64,000 bases of DNA from Streptomyces thermodiastaticus (GTDB lineage Bacteria > Actinomycetota > Actinomycetes > Streptomycetales > Streptomycetaceae), in the NCBI RefSeq assembly GCF_014656135.1, contig NZ_BNBV01000005.1, forward strand, positions 62,001 to 126,000, in the 5' to 3' direction. A program made the translations under genes and the position numbers. How positions within the stretch are numbered: position 1 is the stretch's first letter; every line of letters starts with the position of its first letter. Below the pieces are notes generated by a model. The model did no database searches, had not been told where the DNA came from, and saw only the letters and a program-made list of their open reading frames with translations. Shown here one piece after another: positions 52,697 through 61,028 of the stretch.

Positions 52697-54490
52697 ATGA
52701 GCGACAACGGGGGACCTCGCAACCGCGCCGGTGAGCCGACGAGTTATGTGCTGCCGCCGCCGGCCCCGCGGCCACGGGTCCCGTATCCGCAGAGCCCTTA
52801 CGCCGCCGAGGCGGCCGGTACCCCGCAGGCCCACCCCGGCGCGGCGGCCCCGTCCGGGCCGGCCGGCACGCCGGAGACCCGGCCCGGCCACGAGCAGCCG
52901 CAGCAGCACCCGCATCAGGCCGCCCAGCCGCACGCCGCGCAGGCCGCCCGGTCGCCCGCCGCGGCCGTCCCGCCGCCGCCGGCCGCGTCCGATCCCGGCG
53001 CCCAACGCCTGATCGCCAGCCGGTACCGGCTGCTCGCGCGACTGGGGCACGGCGGCATGGGCACCGTGTGGCGCGCCAAGGACGAGACGATGGACCGCGA
53101 GGTCGCCGTCAAGGAGCCCCGCCTCCCTGAGGGCCTGCCGGAGCGGGAGCGTGCCAACGCCTTCGAGCGCATGCGGCGCGAGGCCCGTGCCGCGGCCCGG
53201 CTCGACCACCCGTCGGTGGTCACCGTGCACGACGTGGCCGTGGTGGACGGCCGGCCGTGGATCGTCATGGAGCTGGTGCGGGGGCGTTCGCTCGGCAGCG
53301 TCCTGCAGGAGGGCACGCTGGAGGCGCGCGAGGCCGCCCGGATCGGCCTGGAGGTGCTCGGCGCGCTGGAGGCCGCGCACGCGGCGGGCGTCCTGCACCG
53401 GGACGTCAAGCCGGACAACATCCTGCTCGGCCCGCACGGCCGGATCGTCCTCACCGACTTCGGCATCGCCCGGATCGAGGGCGACACCCGCCTGACCGAC
53501 ACCGGCGGCTTCGTCGGCTCCCCGGAGTACATCGCCCCCGAGCGGGTCCTGGGCCGGCATCCCGGCCCGGCCGGCGATCTGTGGTCGCTCGGCGTGGTCC
53601 TGTACACGGCCACCGAGGGCGTCTCGCCGTTCCGCCGCAGCAACACCCCGGCCACCCTGCAGTCGGTGCTCAACGCCACGCCCGCCCCGCCGTCGGCCGC
53701 GACCGGTCCGCTCGCCGAGGTCATCACCGGCCTGCTGCAGAAGGACCCCGCCCACCGCCCGGACGCCGCCCGGGTCCGCGCCCTGCTGCAGGAAGCGGCG
53801 GCCCCGCCTTTGCCGCCGCCCGTCACGCAGGCGGTGCACACCGCCCGGGACGGCAGGCCTGCCCTGCGGCTGGGCCGCCGGGCCTGGACGGTGCTCGGCG
53901 CGGCCGCCGTCGCGGCGGCGGTGGCGGCGTATCTGCTGATCGCGCAGCCCTTCGCGGGCCCGCTGCCGGACGGGTGGACCACCCACCACGAGAAGGACGT
54001 CACCGCCACGATCGCCGTGCCGCGGCAGTACACGCGCTCGGTGCCGGACCGGGTGAGGGACGACGACCACTGGGTCACCTACACCGACCCGAGCGGCAGC
54101 GTCTGGGTGACCCTGTCGGTCGAGCGGAAGAAGGAGGACACCGGACACGACATCGCGGACTCGGCGGCGGCCGAGATGTACGAGGACGACGCCGCGTACA
54201 AGCAGAGGGGCGACTACGACCTCGACATGCCGTCCGAGCCGCAGCCCCGGACCGAGCCGGACGGGAACGTGACCTTCCACGGCAGGAAGGCCGCCGGGAA
54301 CACGATCGTGTACAAAACCGACGACAGTGACGCTCCGCTGCCGCGCGAGGTGCGCATCCTGTACTACAAGAACTCCGCCGGTGACATGTACAAGCTCACC
54401 ATCGGCTACCCCGGGCAGGGCGACTTCACCCGGCGCGGCCGCGAGGTGGCCGAGGCGGCGATCGCCAACCTGGACGTGGACGAGTTGTAG
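52697..54490 (+). CDS. membrane Ser/Thr protein kinase 3 of the array
   Basis: 597 residues. Residues 1-105 are Pro/Ala/Gln/His-rich and precede the kinase domain (about 106-365): GHGGMGTVW, K139 in VAVKEP, D236 in LHRDVKPDN and D254 in TDFGIARI. A membrane helix follows at about 396-416 (VLGAAAVAAAVAAYLLI), then the ectodomain KDVTATIAVPRQYTRSVPDR. The kinase is complete. Start: ATG at 52697; an ATG at 52685 would add four residues. The long disordered N-terminus is unusual for such kinases. Confidence 0.9.
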   Translation: MSDNGGPRNRAGEPTSYVLPPPAPRPRVPYPQSPYAAEAAGTPQAHPGAAAPSGPAGTPETRPGHEQPQQHPHQAAQPHAAQAARSPAAAVPPPPAASDPGAQRLIASRYRLLARLGHGGMGTVWRAKDETMDREVAVKEPRLPEGLPERERANAFERMRREARAAARLDHPSVVTVHDVAVVDGRPWIVMELVRGRSLGSVLQEGTLEAREAARIGLEVLGALEAAHAAGVLHRDVKPDNILLGPHGRIVLTDFGIARIEGDTRLTDTGGFVGSPEYIAPERVLGRHPGPAGDLWSLGVVLYTATEGVSPFRRSNTPATLQSVLNATPAPPSAATGPLAEVITGLLQKDPAHRPDAARVRALLQEAAAPPLPPPVTQAVHTARDGRPALRLGRRAWTVLGAAAVAAAVAAYLLIAQPFAGPLPDGWTTHHEKDVTATIAVPRQYTRSVPDRVRDDDHWVTYTDPSGSVWVTLSVERKKEDTGHDIADSAAAEMYEDDAAYKQRGDYDLDMPSEPQPRTEPDGNVTFHGRKAAGNTIVYKTDDSDAPLPREVRILYYKNSAGDMYKLTIGYPGQGDFTRRGREVAEAAIANLDVDEL

Positions 54491-54618
54491 TCGCCTCCGG
54501 GGCCTGCGCGCGGCGCATCGCCGCTGATCAGCGCATTTGCTGCCAGCGGTCACTGGCGGGGTGTGAGCGGTCCGTGAATCCCTGTTACCGACGGGTACAC
54601 AAACCGTGGTCCGCGGCA

Positions 54619-54631
54619 TACCCTGCGCTGC
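54619..54631 (+). promoter_or_regulatory. candidate -10 of a nearly leaderless gabD2 transcript
   Basis: TACCCT at 54619-54624 ends seven bases before the ATG at 54632; no Shine-Dalgarno. Confidence 0.35.
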
Positions 54632-56245
54632 ATGACGGACGCGCAGGCCCCGGCTCAGACCGGCACCAACCCTCTGGTCCCCGCTCCCGCGGGGGTCCGC
54701 ACCGCCTCCGACGTGGTGACCCTGGAGCTGATCGCCCGGCTGACCCGGGACGTCACCGGCTCCGGCAGGACCGCCAACCACACCCCGTTCACCGGGGACA
54801 AGCTCGCCGATCTGCCCGAATCCACCCCCGAGGACGTGGCCGCCGCCTTCGAACGGGCCCGTGCCGCGCAGCAGGACTGGGCGCGCACCCCGGTGAGGGA
54901 GCGTGCCGCCGTGCTGCTGCGCTTCCACGACCTGGTGCTGCGGCGCCAGGCCGAGGTGCTGGACCTGATCCAGCTGGAGACCGGCAAGGCCCGGCTGCAC
55001 GCGCACGAGGAGGTGCAGGCCGTCGCCGTGGCCGCCCGGCACTACGGCCGCCGGGCCTCCGCCTATCTCAGGCCCCGGCGGCACACCGGCGCGATCCCGG
55101 TGCTCACCAAGGTCACCGAGCTGCGCCATCCGCGGGGCGTGGTCGGCCAGATCGCCCCGTGGAACTATCCGCTGGAGCTGTCGGTCGGCGACGCGCTCCC
55201 GGCGTTCGCCGCGGGCAACGCGGTGGTGATGAAGCCGGACACCGAGACCTGCCTGACCGCGCTGTGGGCGCGTGACCTGCTCGTCGAGGCCGGGCTGCCC
55301 GCCGAGGTGTTCCAGGTCGTCATCGGCGACGGGCCGGTGGTCGGCCCCGAGGTCGTCCGGCACGCCGACTACGTGTCCTTCACCGGTTCCACCCGCACCG
55401 GCCGGGAGGTCGCCCAGGGCGCGGCAGCCCGCCTCGTCGGCGTCTCCCTGGAACTCGGCGGCAAGAACGCCATGCTGGTCCTCGAGGACGCCGACGTCGA
55501 CAAGGCGGCGGCGGGCGCGGTCCGGGCCTGCTTCTCCTCGGCCGGGCAGCTGTGCATCTCCGTCGAGCGGCTGTACGTGCACGAGAAGATCGCGGACGCC
55601 TTCCTGGAGCGGTTCGTCGCCCGGACCAGGGCGCTGCGCCTGGGCGCCTTCCTCGGCTACGGCGCGGACATGGGCTCCCTGGTGGGCCGGCGGCAGCTGG
55701 ACACCGTCACCCGGCACGTGGAGGAGGCCGTCGCCAAGGGGGCCAGGGTGCTGGCCGGCGGGGTCGCCCGCCCGGACGCCGGCCCGTATTTCTTCGAGCC
55801 CACCGTCCTCGACGGCGTCCAGGCACCGATGGCCGTGTGCACCGAGGAGACCTTCGGCCCGGTGGTGTCGGTGTACCGCTTCTCCTCCGAGCAGGAGGCG
55901 ATCGAGCGCGCCAACGCCACGCCGTACGGCCTGAACTCCTCGGTGTGGACGAAGGACGCCCGCCGGGGCCGTGCGGTCGCTGCCCGGCTGCGCACCGGCA
56001 CGGTCAACATCAACGAGGGCTATGCGCCCGCCTACGGCAGTGTGCAGGCGCCGATGGGCGGCATGAAGGACTCCGGTCTGGGCCGCCGGCACGGCTCCGA
56101 GGGCATCCTGAAGTACACCGAGGCCCAGACGATCGCCCACCAGCGGGTGCTGCCCATGGCCCCCTCGCTGGGCATGGACGACGAGACGTACGCGGCGTTC
56201 ATGAGCCGTAGCCTGCGGCTGCTGAAGGCGTTCCGCTTCCGTTAG
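54632..56245 (+). CDS. gabD2: succinate-semialdehyde dehydrogenase
   Basis: Aldehyde dehydrogenase oxidising succinic semialdehyde to succinate in GABA degradation. The 537-residue protein has IAPWNYPLELSVGDALPAFAAGNAVVMKPD, FTGSTRTGREVAQ, the ELGGKNAML glutamate and the catalytic cysteine in SSAGQLCISVERLY, and PYGLNSSVWTKDARRG. The assignment as succinate-semialdehyde dehydrogenase comes from resemblance to actinobacterial GabD2; another aldehyde substrate is possible. Confidence 0.88.
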   Translation: MTDAQAPAQTGTNPLVPAPAGVRTASDVVTLELIARLTRDVTGSGRTANHTPFTGDKLADLPESTPEDVAAAFERARAAQQDWARTPVRERAAVLLRFHDLVLRRQAEVLDLIQLETGKARLHAHEEVQAVAVAARHYGRRASAYLRPRRHTGAIPVLTKVTELRHPRGVVGQIAPWNYPLELSVGDALPAFAAGNAVVMKPDTETCLTALWARDLLVEAGLPAEVFQVVIGDGPVVGPEVVRHADYVSFTGSTRTGREVAQGAAARLVGVSLELGGKNAMLVLEDADVDKAAAGAVRACFSSAGQLCISVERLYVHEKIADAFLERFVARTRALRLGAFLGYGADMGSLVGRRQLDTVTRHVEEAVAKGARVLAGGVARPDAGPYFFEPTVLDGVQAPMAVCTEETFGPVVSVYRFSSEQEAIERANATPYGLNSSVWTKDARRGRAVAARLRTGTVNINEGYAPAYGSVQAPMGGMKDSGLGRRHGSEGILKYTEAQTIAHQRVLPMAPSLGMDDETYAAFMSRSLRLLKAFRFR

Positions 56246-56402
56246 GCCTGTCGTTCACCGGTCAGGCCGGTGCGTCGCCGACGCCGTGCCGTCCGCCTGC
56301 GGGCGGCCGCGCGGACGGCCGGGCGACGGCACGGCCCGGGTACCGGCCACCGCTTGTGTCAGCCCCCGTCCGCAGCGCGACCGTTCGCAACGAGGAGAGC
56401 AC

Positions 56403-58238
56403 GTGTCACAGCAGAAGTCCGACCACACCCGGGACGAGGACGGGTACCCGCACCACGGGCAGGACCACGACGGGTACGACTACGACGTCATCGTCGTCGG
56501 CTCGGGATTCGGCGGGTCCGTCTCCGCCCTGCGTCTGACCGAGAAGGGCTACCGCGTCGGCGTGCTGGAAGCCGGCCGCCGCTTCACCCGCGAGACCCTG
56601 CCGAAGAACTCCTGGGACCTGAAGAACTACCTGTGGGCTCCGAAGCTGGGCCTGTTCGGCATCCAGCGCATCCATCTGCTGGGCAACGTCATGGTGCTGG
56701 CCGGTGCCGGGGTCGGCGGCGGTTCCCTCAACTACGCCAACACCCTCTACGTGCCGCCGAAGGCCTTCTTCGACGACCCCCAGTGGCGGGACATCACCGA
56801 CTGGGAGGACGAGCTGGCCCCGTACTACGACCAGGCCAAGCGGATGCTCGGGGTGCGTCTCAACCCGACGATGACACCGTCCGACGTGCACCTGAAGGGC
56901 GCCGCCGAGCACATGGGCGTCGGCGACACCTTCCACATGGCGCCCGTGGGCGTGTTTTTCGGCGACGGCGAGGACGCGGACGGCACGGTCACGGCGAAGC
57001 CGGGCCAGCGGGTGCCCGACCCGTACTTCGGCGGGGCCGGACCGGAGCGCAGGGCGTGCATCGAGTGCGGCGAGTGCATGACCGGCTGCCGGCACGGCGC
57101 GAAGAACACCCTCAACGAGAATTACCTGTACCTCGCGGAGAAGGCGGGCGCGGTCGTCCACCCCATGACGACGGTCGTCTCCGTCACGGACGACTCGCGC
57201 GGCGGCTACGCGGTCGCCACCGTGCCGACCGACAACCGGAAGAAGGGCCCGGGCCGGCTGTTCCGGGCCCGGAGGGTGGTGCTGGCCGCGGGCACCTATG
57301 GCACCCAGACGCTGCTGCACCGGATGAAGGAGAACCGGCAGCTGCCCTACCTCTCGCCGCGACTGGGCGAGCTGACCCGCACCAACTCCGAGGCGCTGGT
57401 CGGCGCCCAGACCGACAACCGCCGCTACCGCAAGGCGACCGGCGCACCGAAGGCCGACTTCACCCGCGGTGTCGCCATCACCTCCTCCATCCACCCCGAC
57501 GAGAACACCCACATCGAACCCGTCCGCTACGGCAAGGGCTCCAACGCGATGGGCGGCCTGTCGATCCTTCAGGTCCCGTATGTGGACGGCGGCTCCCGGA
57601 TCGCGGCCTGGCTGGCCAACGTCGCCCGCCACCCGCTGCTCATGCTGCGGTCGATGTCCAACCGCCGCTGGTCGGAGCGGACCATCATCGGCCTGGTGAT
57701 GCAGTCCCTGGACAACTCCCTGACGACGTATCTGAAACCCGACGGCATCGGCAAGGGGCTGCTCACCGCGCGGCAGGGCCACGGCACTCCCAACCCCAAG
57801 CAGATCCGGGCCGCCACCGAGGGCGCCTCGGCGCTGGCCGCCGAGATCAACGGGTTCGCCGGCTCCAACGTGGGCGAACTGATGGGCACCCCGCTCACCG
57901 CGCACTTCCTCGGCGGCTGCCCGATCGGCGACTCGCCTCAGACGGGTGTCATCGACCCCTACCACCGCCTCTACGGCCACCCGGGCATCTCGGTCGTCGA
58001 CGGCGCGGCCGTCTCCGCCAACCTGGGCGTGAACCCCTCACTGACCATCACCGCCCAGGCCGAGCGGGCGATGTCGTACTGGCCCAACAAGGGCGAGGAG
58101 GACCCGCGTCCGCCGCAGGGCGCGCCCTACCGGCGTCTGACGCCGGTGAAGCCCCGCAACCCGGTGGTCCCGCCGGACGCGTTCGGCGCGCTGCGGCTGC
58201 CGTTCCTGGGGATGCCGGCGGTGCCGCCGAAGAAGTAG
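56403..58238 (+). CDS. GMC-family FAD oxidoreductase (cholesterol oxidase-like)
   Basis: 611 residues with the FAD motif YDVIVVGSGFGGSVSALRLTEKGYRV (about residue 28), GVGGGSLNYANTLY, the cysteine cluster CIECGECMTGC in the middle and the C-terminal HFLGGCPIGDSPQTGVIDPYHRLYGHPGISVVDGAA, as in the ChoD-like branch. No Tat or Sec signal is seen, so it is probably cytoplasmic, though the N-terminus is His/Asp-rich. Substrate unknown (sterol or other alcohol). The GTG at 56403 follows AGGAGAGCAC. Confidence 0.88.
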   Translation: MSQQKSDHTRDEDGYPHHGQDHDGYDYDVIVVGSGFGGSVSALRLTEKGYRVGVLEAGRRFTRETLPKNSWDLKNYLWAPKLGLFGIQRIHLLGNVMVLAGAGVGGGSLNYANTLYVPPKAFFDDPQWRDITDWEDELAPYYDQAKRMLGVRLNPTMTPSDVHLKGAAEHMGVGDTFHMAPVGVFFGDGEDADGTVTAKPGQRVPDPYFGGAGPERRACIECGECMTGCRHGAKNTLNENYLYLAEKAGAVVHPMTTVVSVTDDSRGGYAVATVPTDNRKKGPGRLFRARRVVLAAGTYGTQTLLHRMKENRQLPYLSPRLGELTRTNSEALVGAQTDNRRYRKATGAPKADFTRGVAITSSIHPDENTHIEPVRYGKGSNAMGGLSILQVPYVDGGSRIAAWLANVARHPLLMLRSMSNRRWSERTIIGLVMQSLDNSLTTYLKPDGIGKGLLTARQGHGTPNPKQIRAATEGASALAAEINGFAGSNVGELMGTPLTAHFLGGCPIGDSPQTGVIDPYHRLYGHPGISVVDGAAVSANLGVNPSLTITAQAERAMSYWPNKGEEDPRPPQGAPYRRLTPVKPRNPVVPPDAFGALRLPFLGMPAVPPKK

Positions 58239-58289
58239 TGCCGCCGCGGGAGCGCGTCTTCCGTTCCCGCCGGCGCCCGGCACGACACG

Positions 58290-58327
58290 AGAGGGACCTG
58301 CGCCCCCCTCCCGACGCAGGTCCCTCT
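58290..58327 (+). terminator. terminator after the GMC oxidoreductase
   Basis: Perfect 13-bp stem AGAGGGACCTGCG / CGCAGGTCCCTCT with a 12-base loop, then TCC. Confidence 0.8.
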
Positions 58328-59051
58328 TCCGTGCGGTGGGCGAGGCAGCGCACGGCGCGTCGCACCACCGCCGCGGCGCCGGGCGGCACACAGCACCCCG
58401 GCGCCGACGACGGCGTCCCGTGCCGTCTCCACCGCGACGCGGCGGGCGGGACGACGGATCCAGGGGTTGGGACACGGCGCGCCGACGCACGGTTGCACGG
58501 ATGGTGACGGGAACTGATGTGCCCTGCGTCACGCGATGGTGGAGGCGGCCGGTGATGGAGGGGCTTCGAGAGGTTCCTGGGGACGGTGGCTCCGAGGAGT
58601 TTCCGGGACGAGAAGGATCCGGGCACGGACGACGGGCGCGAGCCGGGTGGTGCAGACGCCCTGGGTGAGGCGCGGTCGGTGGCCGACGCCGGGGCGACGG
58701 CGGGCGTCGTGCACACGGCCGCGGTGCTGCCGGTGCGACGTCCCGCGCGTCGTCGTGCCGGTCGGCCGGCTCCGCCGGCCGGCCCCGGGCGTCCCCGGGG
58801 CCGGCCGTTTCCTGGGTGACCGGGCTGCTGTCCCCTGCCGTCCGGTCACTGTCCCTGGAGCGCGGTCCCACGACGCACGGCACGGGCCGTGCGCCACACG
58901 CTCCAGAGAGCCACGCGTGGCTGTCGAGCCCGCCCCTGGCTGGCACGGACACCGGGACCAACGACGCGGCACATGTGCCGGTCACGCGCCGGACGGGTGA
59001 GAACGCCGGACGGGTGAGCGGCGGTGCGGCCCGGGGCCGACGCGGCGCGGC

Positions 59052-59224
59052 GGCCTCGGCCTGGCCATCGTGCGTCACCTCGCCACCGCCCACGCCGCAC
59101 GGTCACCGCGACGAGCGAACTGGGCAAGGGCAGTGTCTTCACCCTGCGGCTGCCCGCCGCCCCGGCGGCCGCCGGCACCGCCGAGCCGAAGGAGCCGGGC
59201 GACGTCCTGACAGAATCCTCATAA
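59052..59224 (+). pseudogene. decayed C-terminal fragment of a sensor histidine kinase
   Basis: From 59052 the frame reads GLGLAIVRHLATAHAA, the G2 box of a histidine kinase ATPase domain. About 45 bases later the frame shifts by one (a base seems lost where the family has HGG) and continues TVTATSELGKGSVFTLRLP to a Pro/Ala tail and a TGA at about 59224. Nothing upstream (58330-59050, no gene seen) resembles the rest of such a kinase. The remainder of 58239-59245 contains only GC-rich hairpins. A remnant, not a working gene. Confidence 0.65.
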
Positions 59225-59245
59225 CTCTCGTGCACTCTGAGGACC

Positions 59246-60103
59246 ATGACCCCACGACAGCGCTCCAGGTCTCAGCCGCCGTCCGCCGCCACCGGCCGCG
59301 ACGCCTCCCGGGCAGTGGCCGCCTCCCGCCCGGACCCGCGCCGGCTGGGCCTGCCCACCGCCGCACTGGCCCTGTCCCTCGCCCTCGCCGGGTGCGCGGG
59401 CTCCGGTCCGGGCGCCACCGCGACAACGACCCATCAGGCCACGGCCTCCCGCACCACACAGGCCGCGCCCGGGCGCCCGGCGGCGGGCGCCACGCCGTCC
59501 GCCTCCGCGCAGGCCCTTGCCCACCTGCCCGGCCTCGGCCCGCACACCGAGGCCGAGATCCCTGCGGACACCCGCCAGGTGGTCCTGGTCACCGGCCGGG
59601 ACAAGAACTCCTCCGACTCCCAAGTGGCCCTGTACGAGCGCACCGGCGCGGGATGGCAGCCGAAGGCGACGTGGCCGGCCCGCAACGCCCTCAGAGGCTG
59701 GACCGACGACCACCACCTCGACGATCTCCGTTCTCCCATCGGTGTGTTCACCCTCACCGACGCCGGCGGACTGCTGCCCGACCCCGGCACCAAGCTGCCG
59801 TACCACCAGTCGCGGAGCTTCACCGCCACCGGCACCGGCTTCGACGGCGAACCGCTCGCCGGGGCCTTCGACTACGTCGTGGCGATCGACTACAACCGCG
59901 TGCCCGGCACCTCCCCCCTCGACCAGACCAAGCCGCAGGGCGCGGACAAGGGCGGCAACATCTGGCTGCACGTCGACCACGGCGGCCCCACCCACGCCTG
60001 CGTGGCCCTGAAGAAGGACGCCATGAGAGCGCTGCTGCGCGCCCTCGACCCCGCACTGCACCCGGTGGTCGTCATGGGCGACGCCGCCTCCCTCGCTCGC
60101 TGA
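59246..60103 (+). CDS. L,D-transpeptidase-family lipoprotein
   Basis: 285 residues: a basic N-terminus, a hydrophobic stretch LALSLALAGC with a lipobox Cys near residue 51, a Thr/Ala linker, and a YkuD-type domain. The domain shows LRSPIGVFTLTDAGGLL (the usual PTPxGxF region) and HVDHGGPTHACVALKK, where HAC carries the catalytic cysteine with a nearby His. It should act on peptidoglycan at the outer face of the membrane. The ATG at 59246 is preceded by TGAGGACC. Unlike the protein at 18706, the catalytic residues are retained. Confidence 0.85.
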   Translation: MTPRQRSRSQPPSAATGRDASRAVAASRPDPRRLGLPTAALALSLALAGCAGSGPGATATTTHQATASRTTQAAPGRPAAGATPSASAQALAHLPGLGPHTEAEIPADTRQVVLVTGRDKNSSDSQVALYERTGAGWQPKATWPARNALRGWTDDHHLDDLRSPIGVFTLTDAGGLLPDPGTKLPYHQSRSFTATGTGFDGEPLAGAFDYVVAIDYNRVPGTSPLDQTKPQGADKGGNIWLHVDHGGPTHACVALKKDAMRALLRALDPALHPVVVMGDAASLAR

Positions 60104-60161
60104 GAGCGGGGAAGAACGGCGGGCGGCGAGCGGTGGAGACGCGGGGCGCGGGGCGGTCGGC

Positions 60162-60212
60162 CGTGCGGGCCGGGCGTGCGGGCCGGGCGTGCGGGCCGGG
60201 CGTGCGAGCCCG
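60162..60212. repeat. 13-bp tandem repeat
   Basis: CGTGCGGGCCGGG is repeated at 60162, 60175 and 60188 and partly again at 60201, between the transpeptidase and chorismate mutase 3' ends. Confidence 0.8.
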
Positions 60213-60226
60213 TCTCAGAGGCGTCG

Positions 60227-60571
60227 TCAGATCCTGCCGCGGCACAGCTCCAGCAGGGTCATCGCCAGGGTCGTGCCCGACTTGCCGAGCGCGTCCCGGT
60301 AGTGGGCGAGGATCTCGTTCTCCCGGGAGAGGTTCACCCGCCGCCCGCCGGAGGCGATCCGGGCCTCCTGGATCACGGCGGAGACAGCCATCCGTTCCTG
60401 GATCAGTCCGATGATCCGGTCGTCGAGCTCGTCGATGCGCCGGCGGGCGTCGGTGATCACACCGGCGGCCTCGGGCGTGCGCGCACCGGTGGCGTCCAGG
60501 CCTGCCGTGCGGCCGGCGTCCGGGCCTTCGGCACTGCTGCGGGCGGCGCTCGCGTCGGTGGTCACGGTCAT
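60227..60571 (-). CDS. chorismate mutase (AroQ type)
   Basis: Chorismate mutase converts chorismate to prephenate for phenylalanine and tyrosine synthesis. The 114-residue protein has a disordered head and an all-helical AroQ domain: ARRRIDELDDRIIGLIQERMAVSAVIQEARIASGGRRVNLSRENEIL and ALGKSGTTLAMTLLELCRG. The short form suits a monofunctional cytoplasmic enzyme. ATG at 60571 (MTVTTDAS). A Tyr/Phe-rich leader peptide and terminator lie upstream, so transcription is probably attenuated by the end products. Confidence 0.88.
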   Translation of the reverse strand: MTVTTDASAARSSAEGPDAGRTAGLDATGARTPEAAGVITDARRRIDELDDRIIGLIQERMAVSAVIQEARIASGGRRVNLSRENEILAHYRDALGKSGTTLAMTLLELCRGRI

Positions 60572-60615
60572 CAGGGGCTCCTCGTCACACGGGGTGCCCC
60601 GGAACGGCACGGTCC

Positions 60616-60660
60616 GGAAAACGCCTGGCGCCCCGGACCGTATCGGCCCGGGGCGCCAGG
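60616..60660 (-). terminator. attenuator terminator before chorismate mutase
   Basis: On the minus strand CCTGGCGCCCCGG (60660-60648) pairs with CCGGGGCGCCAGG (60636-60624), 13 bp, and is followed by CGTTTTCC, a true U-run. It lies 53 bases before the chorismate mutase start, after the leader peptide stop. Confidence 0.88.
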
Positions 60661-60679
60661 GAAGTCGCTTGTCAGGTGC

Positions 60680-60751
60680 TCAAGCAGCACGACCATGGCA
60701 GCCGGCGGGCCGGTTGCCATAGGTAAACAGGTAGGTCGGGTGCTGGAGCAT
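60680..60751 (-). CDS. leader peptide rich in Tyr and Phe codons
   Basis: A 23-residue peptide starting MLQHPTYLFTYGN with Tyr, Phe and Tyr codons within five positions, from ATG 60751 to TGA 60680. A pause hairpin (GGCA-CCGG / CCGG-TGCC, 60697-60718) follows the Tyr/Phe run, and the terminator lies beyond the stop. This is the architecture of a pheA/tyr-type attenuator. Its promoter is at 60758-60786. Confidence 0.82.
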   Translation of the reverse strand: MLQHPTYLFTYGNRPAGCHGRAA

Positions 60752-60757
60752 GCCCTC

Positions 60758-60786
60758 AGTATGCCCTGACCGGCGCGGGCGTCCAA
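60758..60786 (-). promoter_or_regulatory. promoter of the leader-chorismate mutase transcript
   Basis: Minus-strand TTGGAC (60786-60781), 17-base spacer, CATACT (60763-60758), six bases before the leader ATG, so the leader peptide is probably read from a leaderless mRNA. Confidence 0.75.
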
Positions 60787-60798
60787 TGCGGTTCGGAT

Positions 60799-60937
60799 CG
60801 TGAGATGCACGACGGCGTACGGCGGCACGTGAGATACGCGACGTTGGAACGTGAGATACGCGACGGTGGAACGTGAGATACGCGACGGTGGAACGTGAGA
60901 TGCGCGACGGCGCAGCGTGAGATGCGCGACGGCGGGC
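60799..60937. repeat. 22-bp tandem repeats upstream of guaA
   Basis: CGTGAGAT begins at 60799, 60828, 60850, 60872, 60894 and 60916; the last five are spaced exactly 22 bases. The core unit is CGTGAGATACGCGACGGTGG with A/G changes. It lies in the divergent gap between the leader and guaA. Confidence 0.9.
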
Positions 60938-61028
60938 CCTGGGCACCGGCGGCGCGGACCGGGCCGGTGCGGCACCTCGGTAGAATCGGACAGCAGCAAG
61001 CCCCCGCCCAGCCGCCGGAAGGCAACCC

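Noticed and set aside
60799..60937. CRISPR array
   Set aside because: The 22-bp units are adjacent with no spacers and there are no cas genes.
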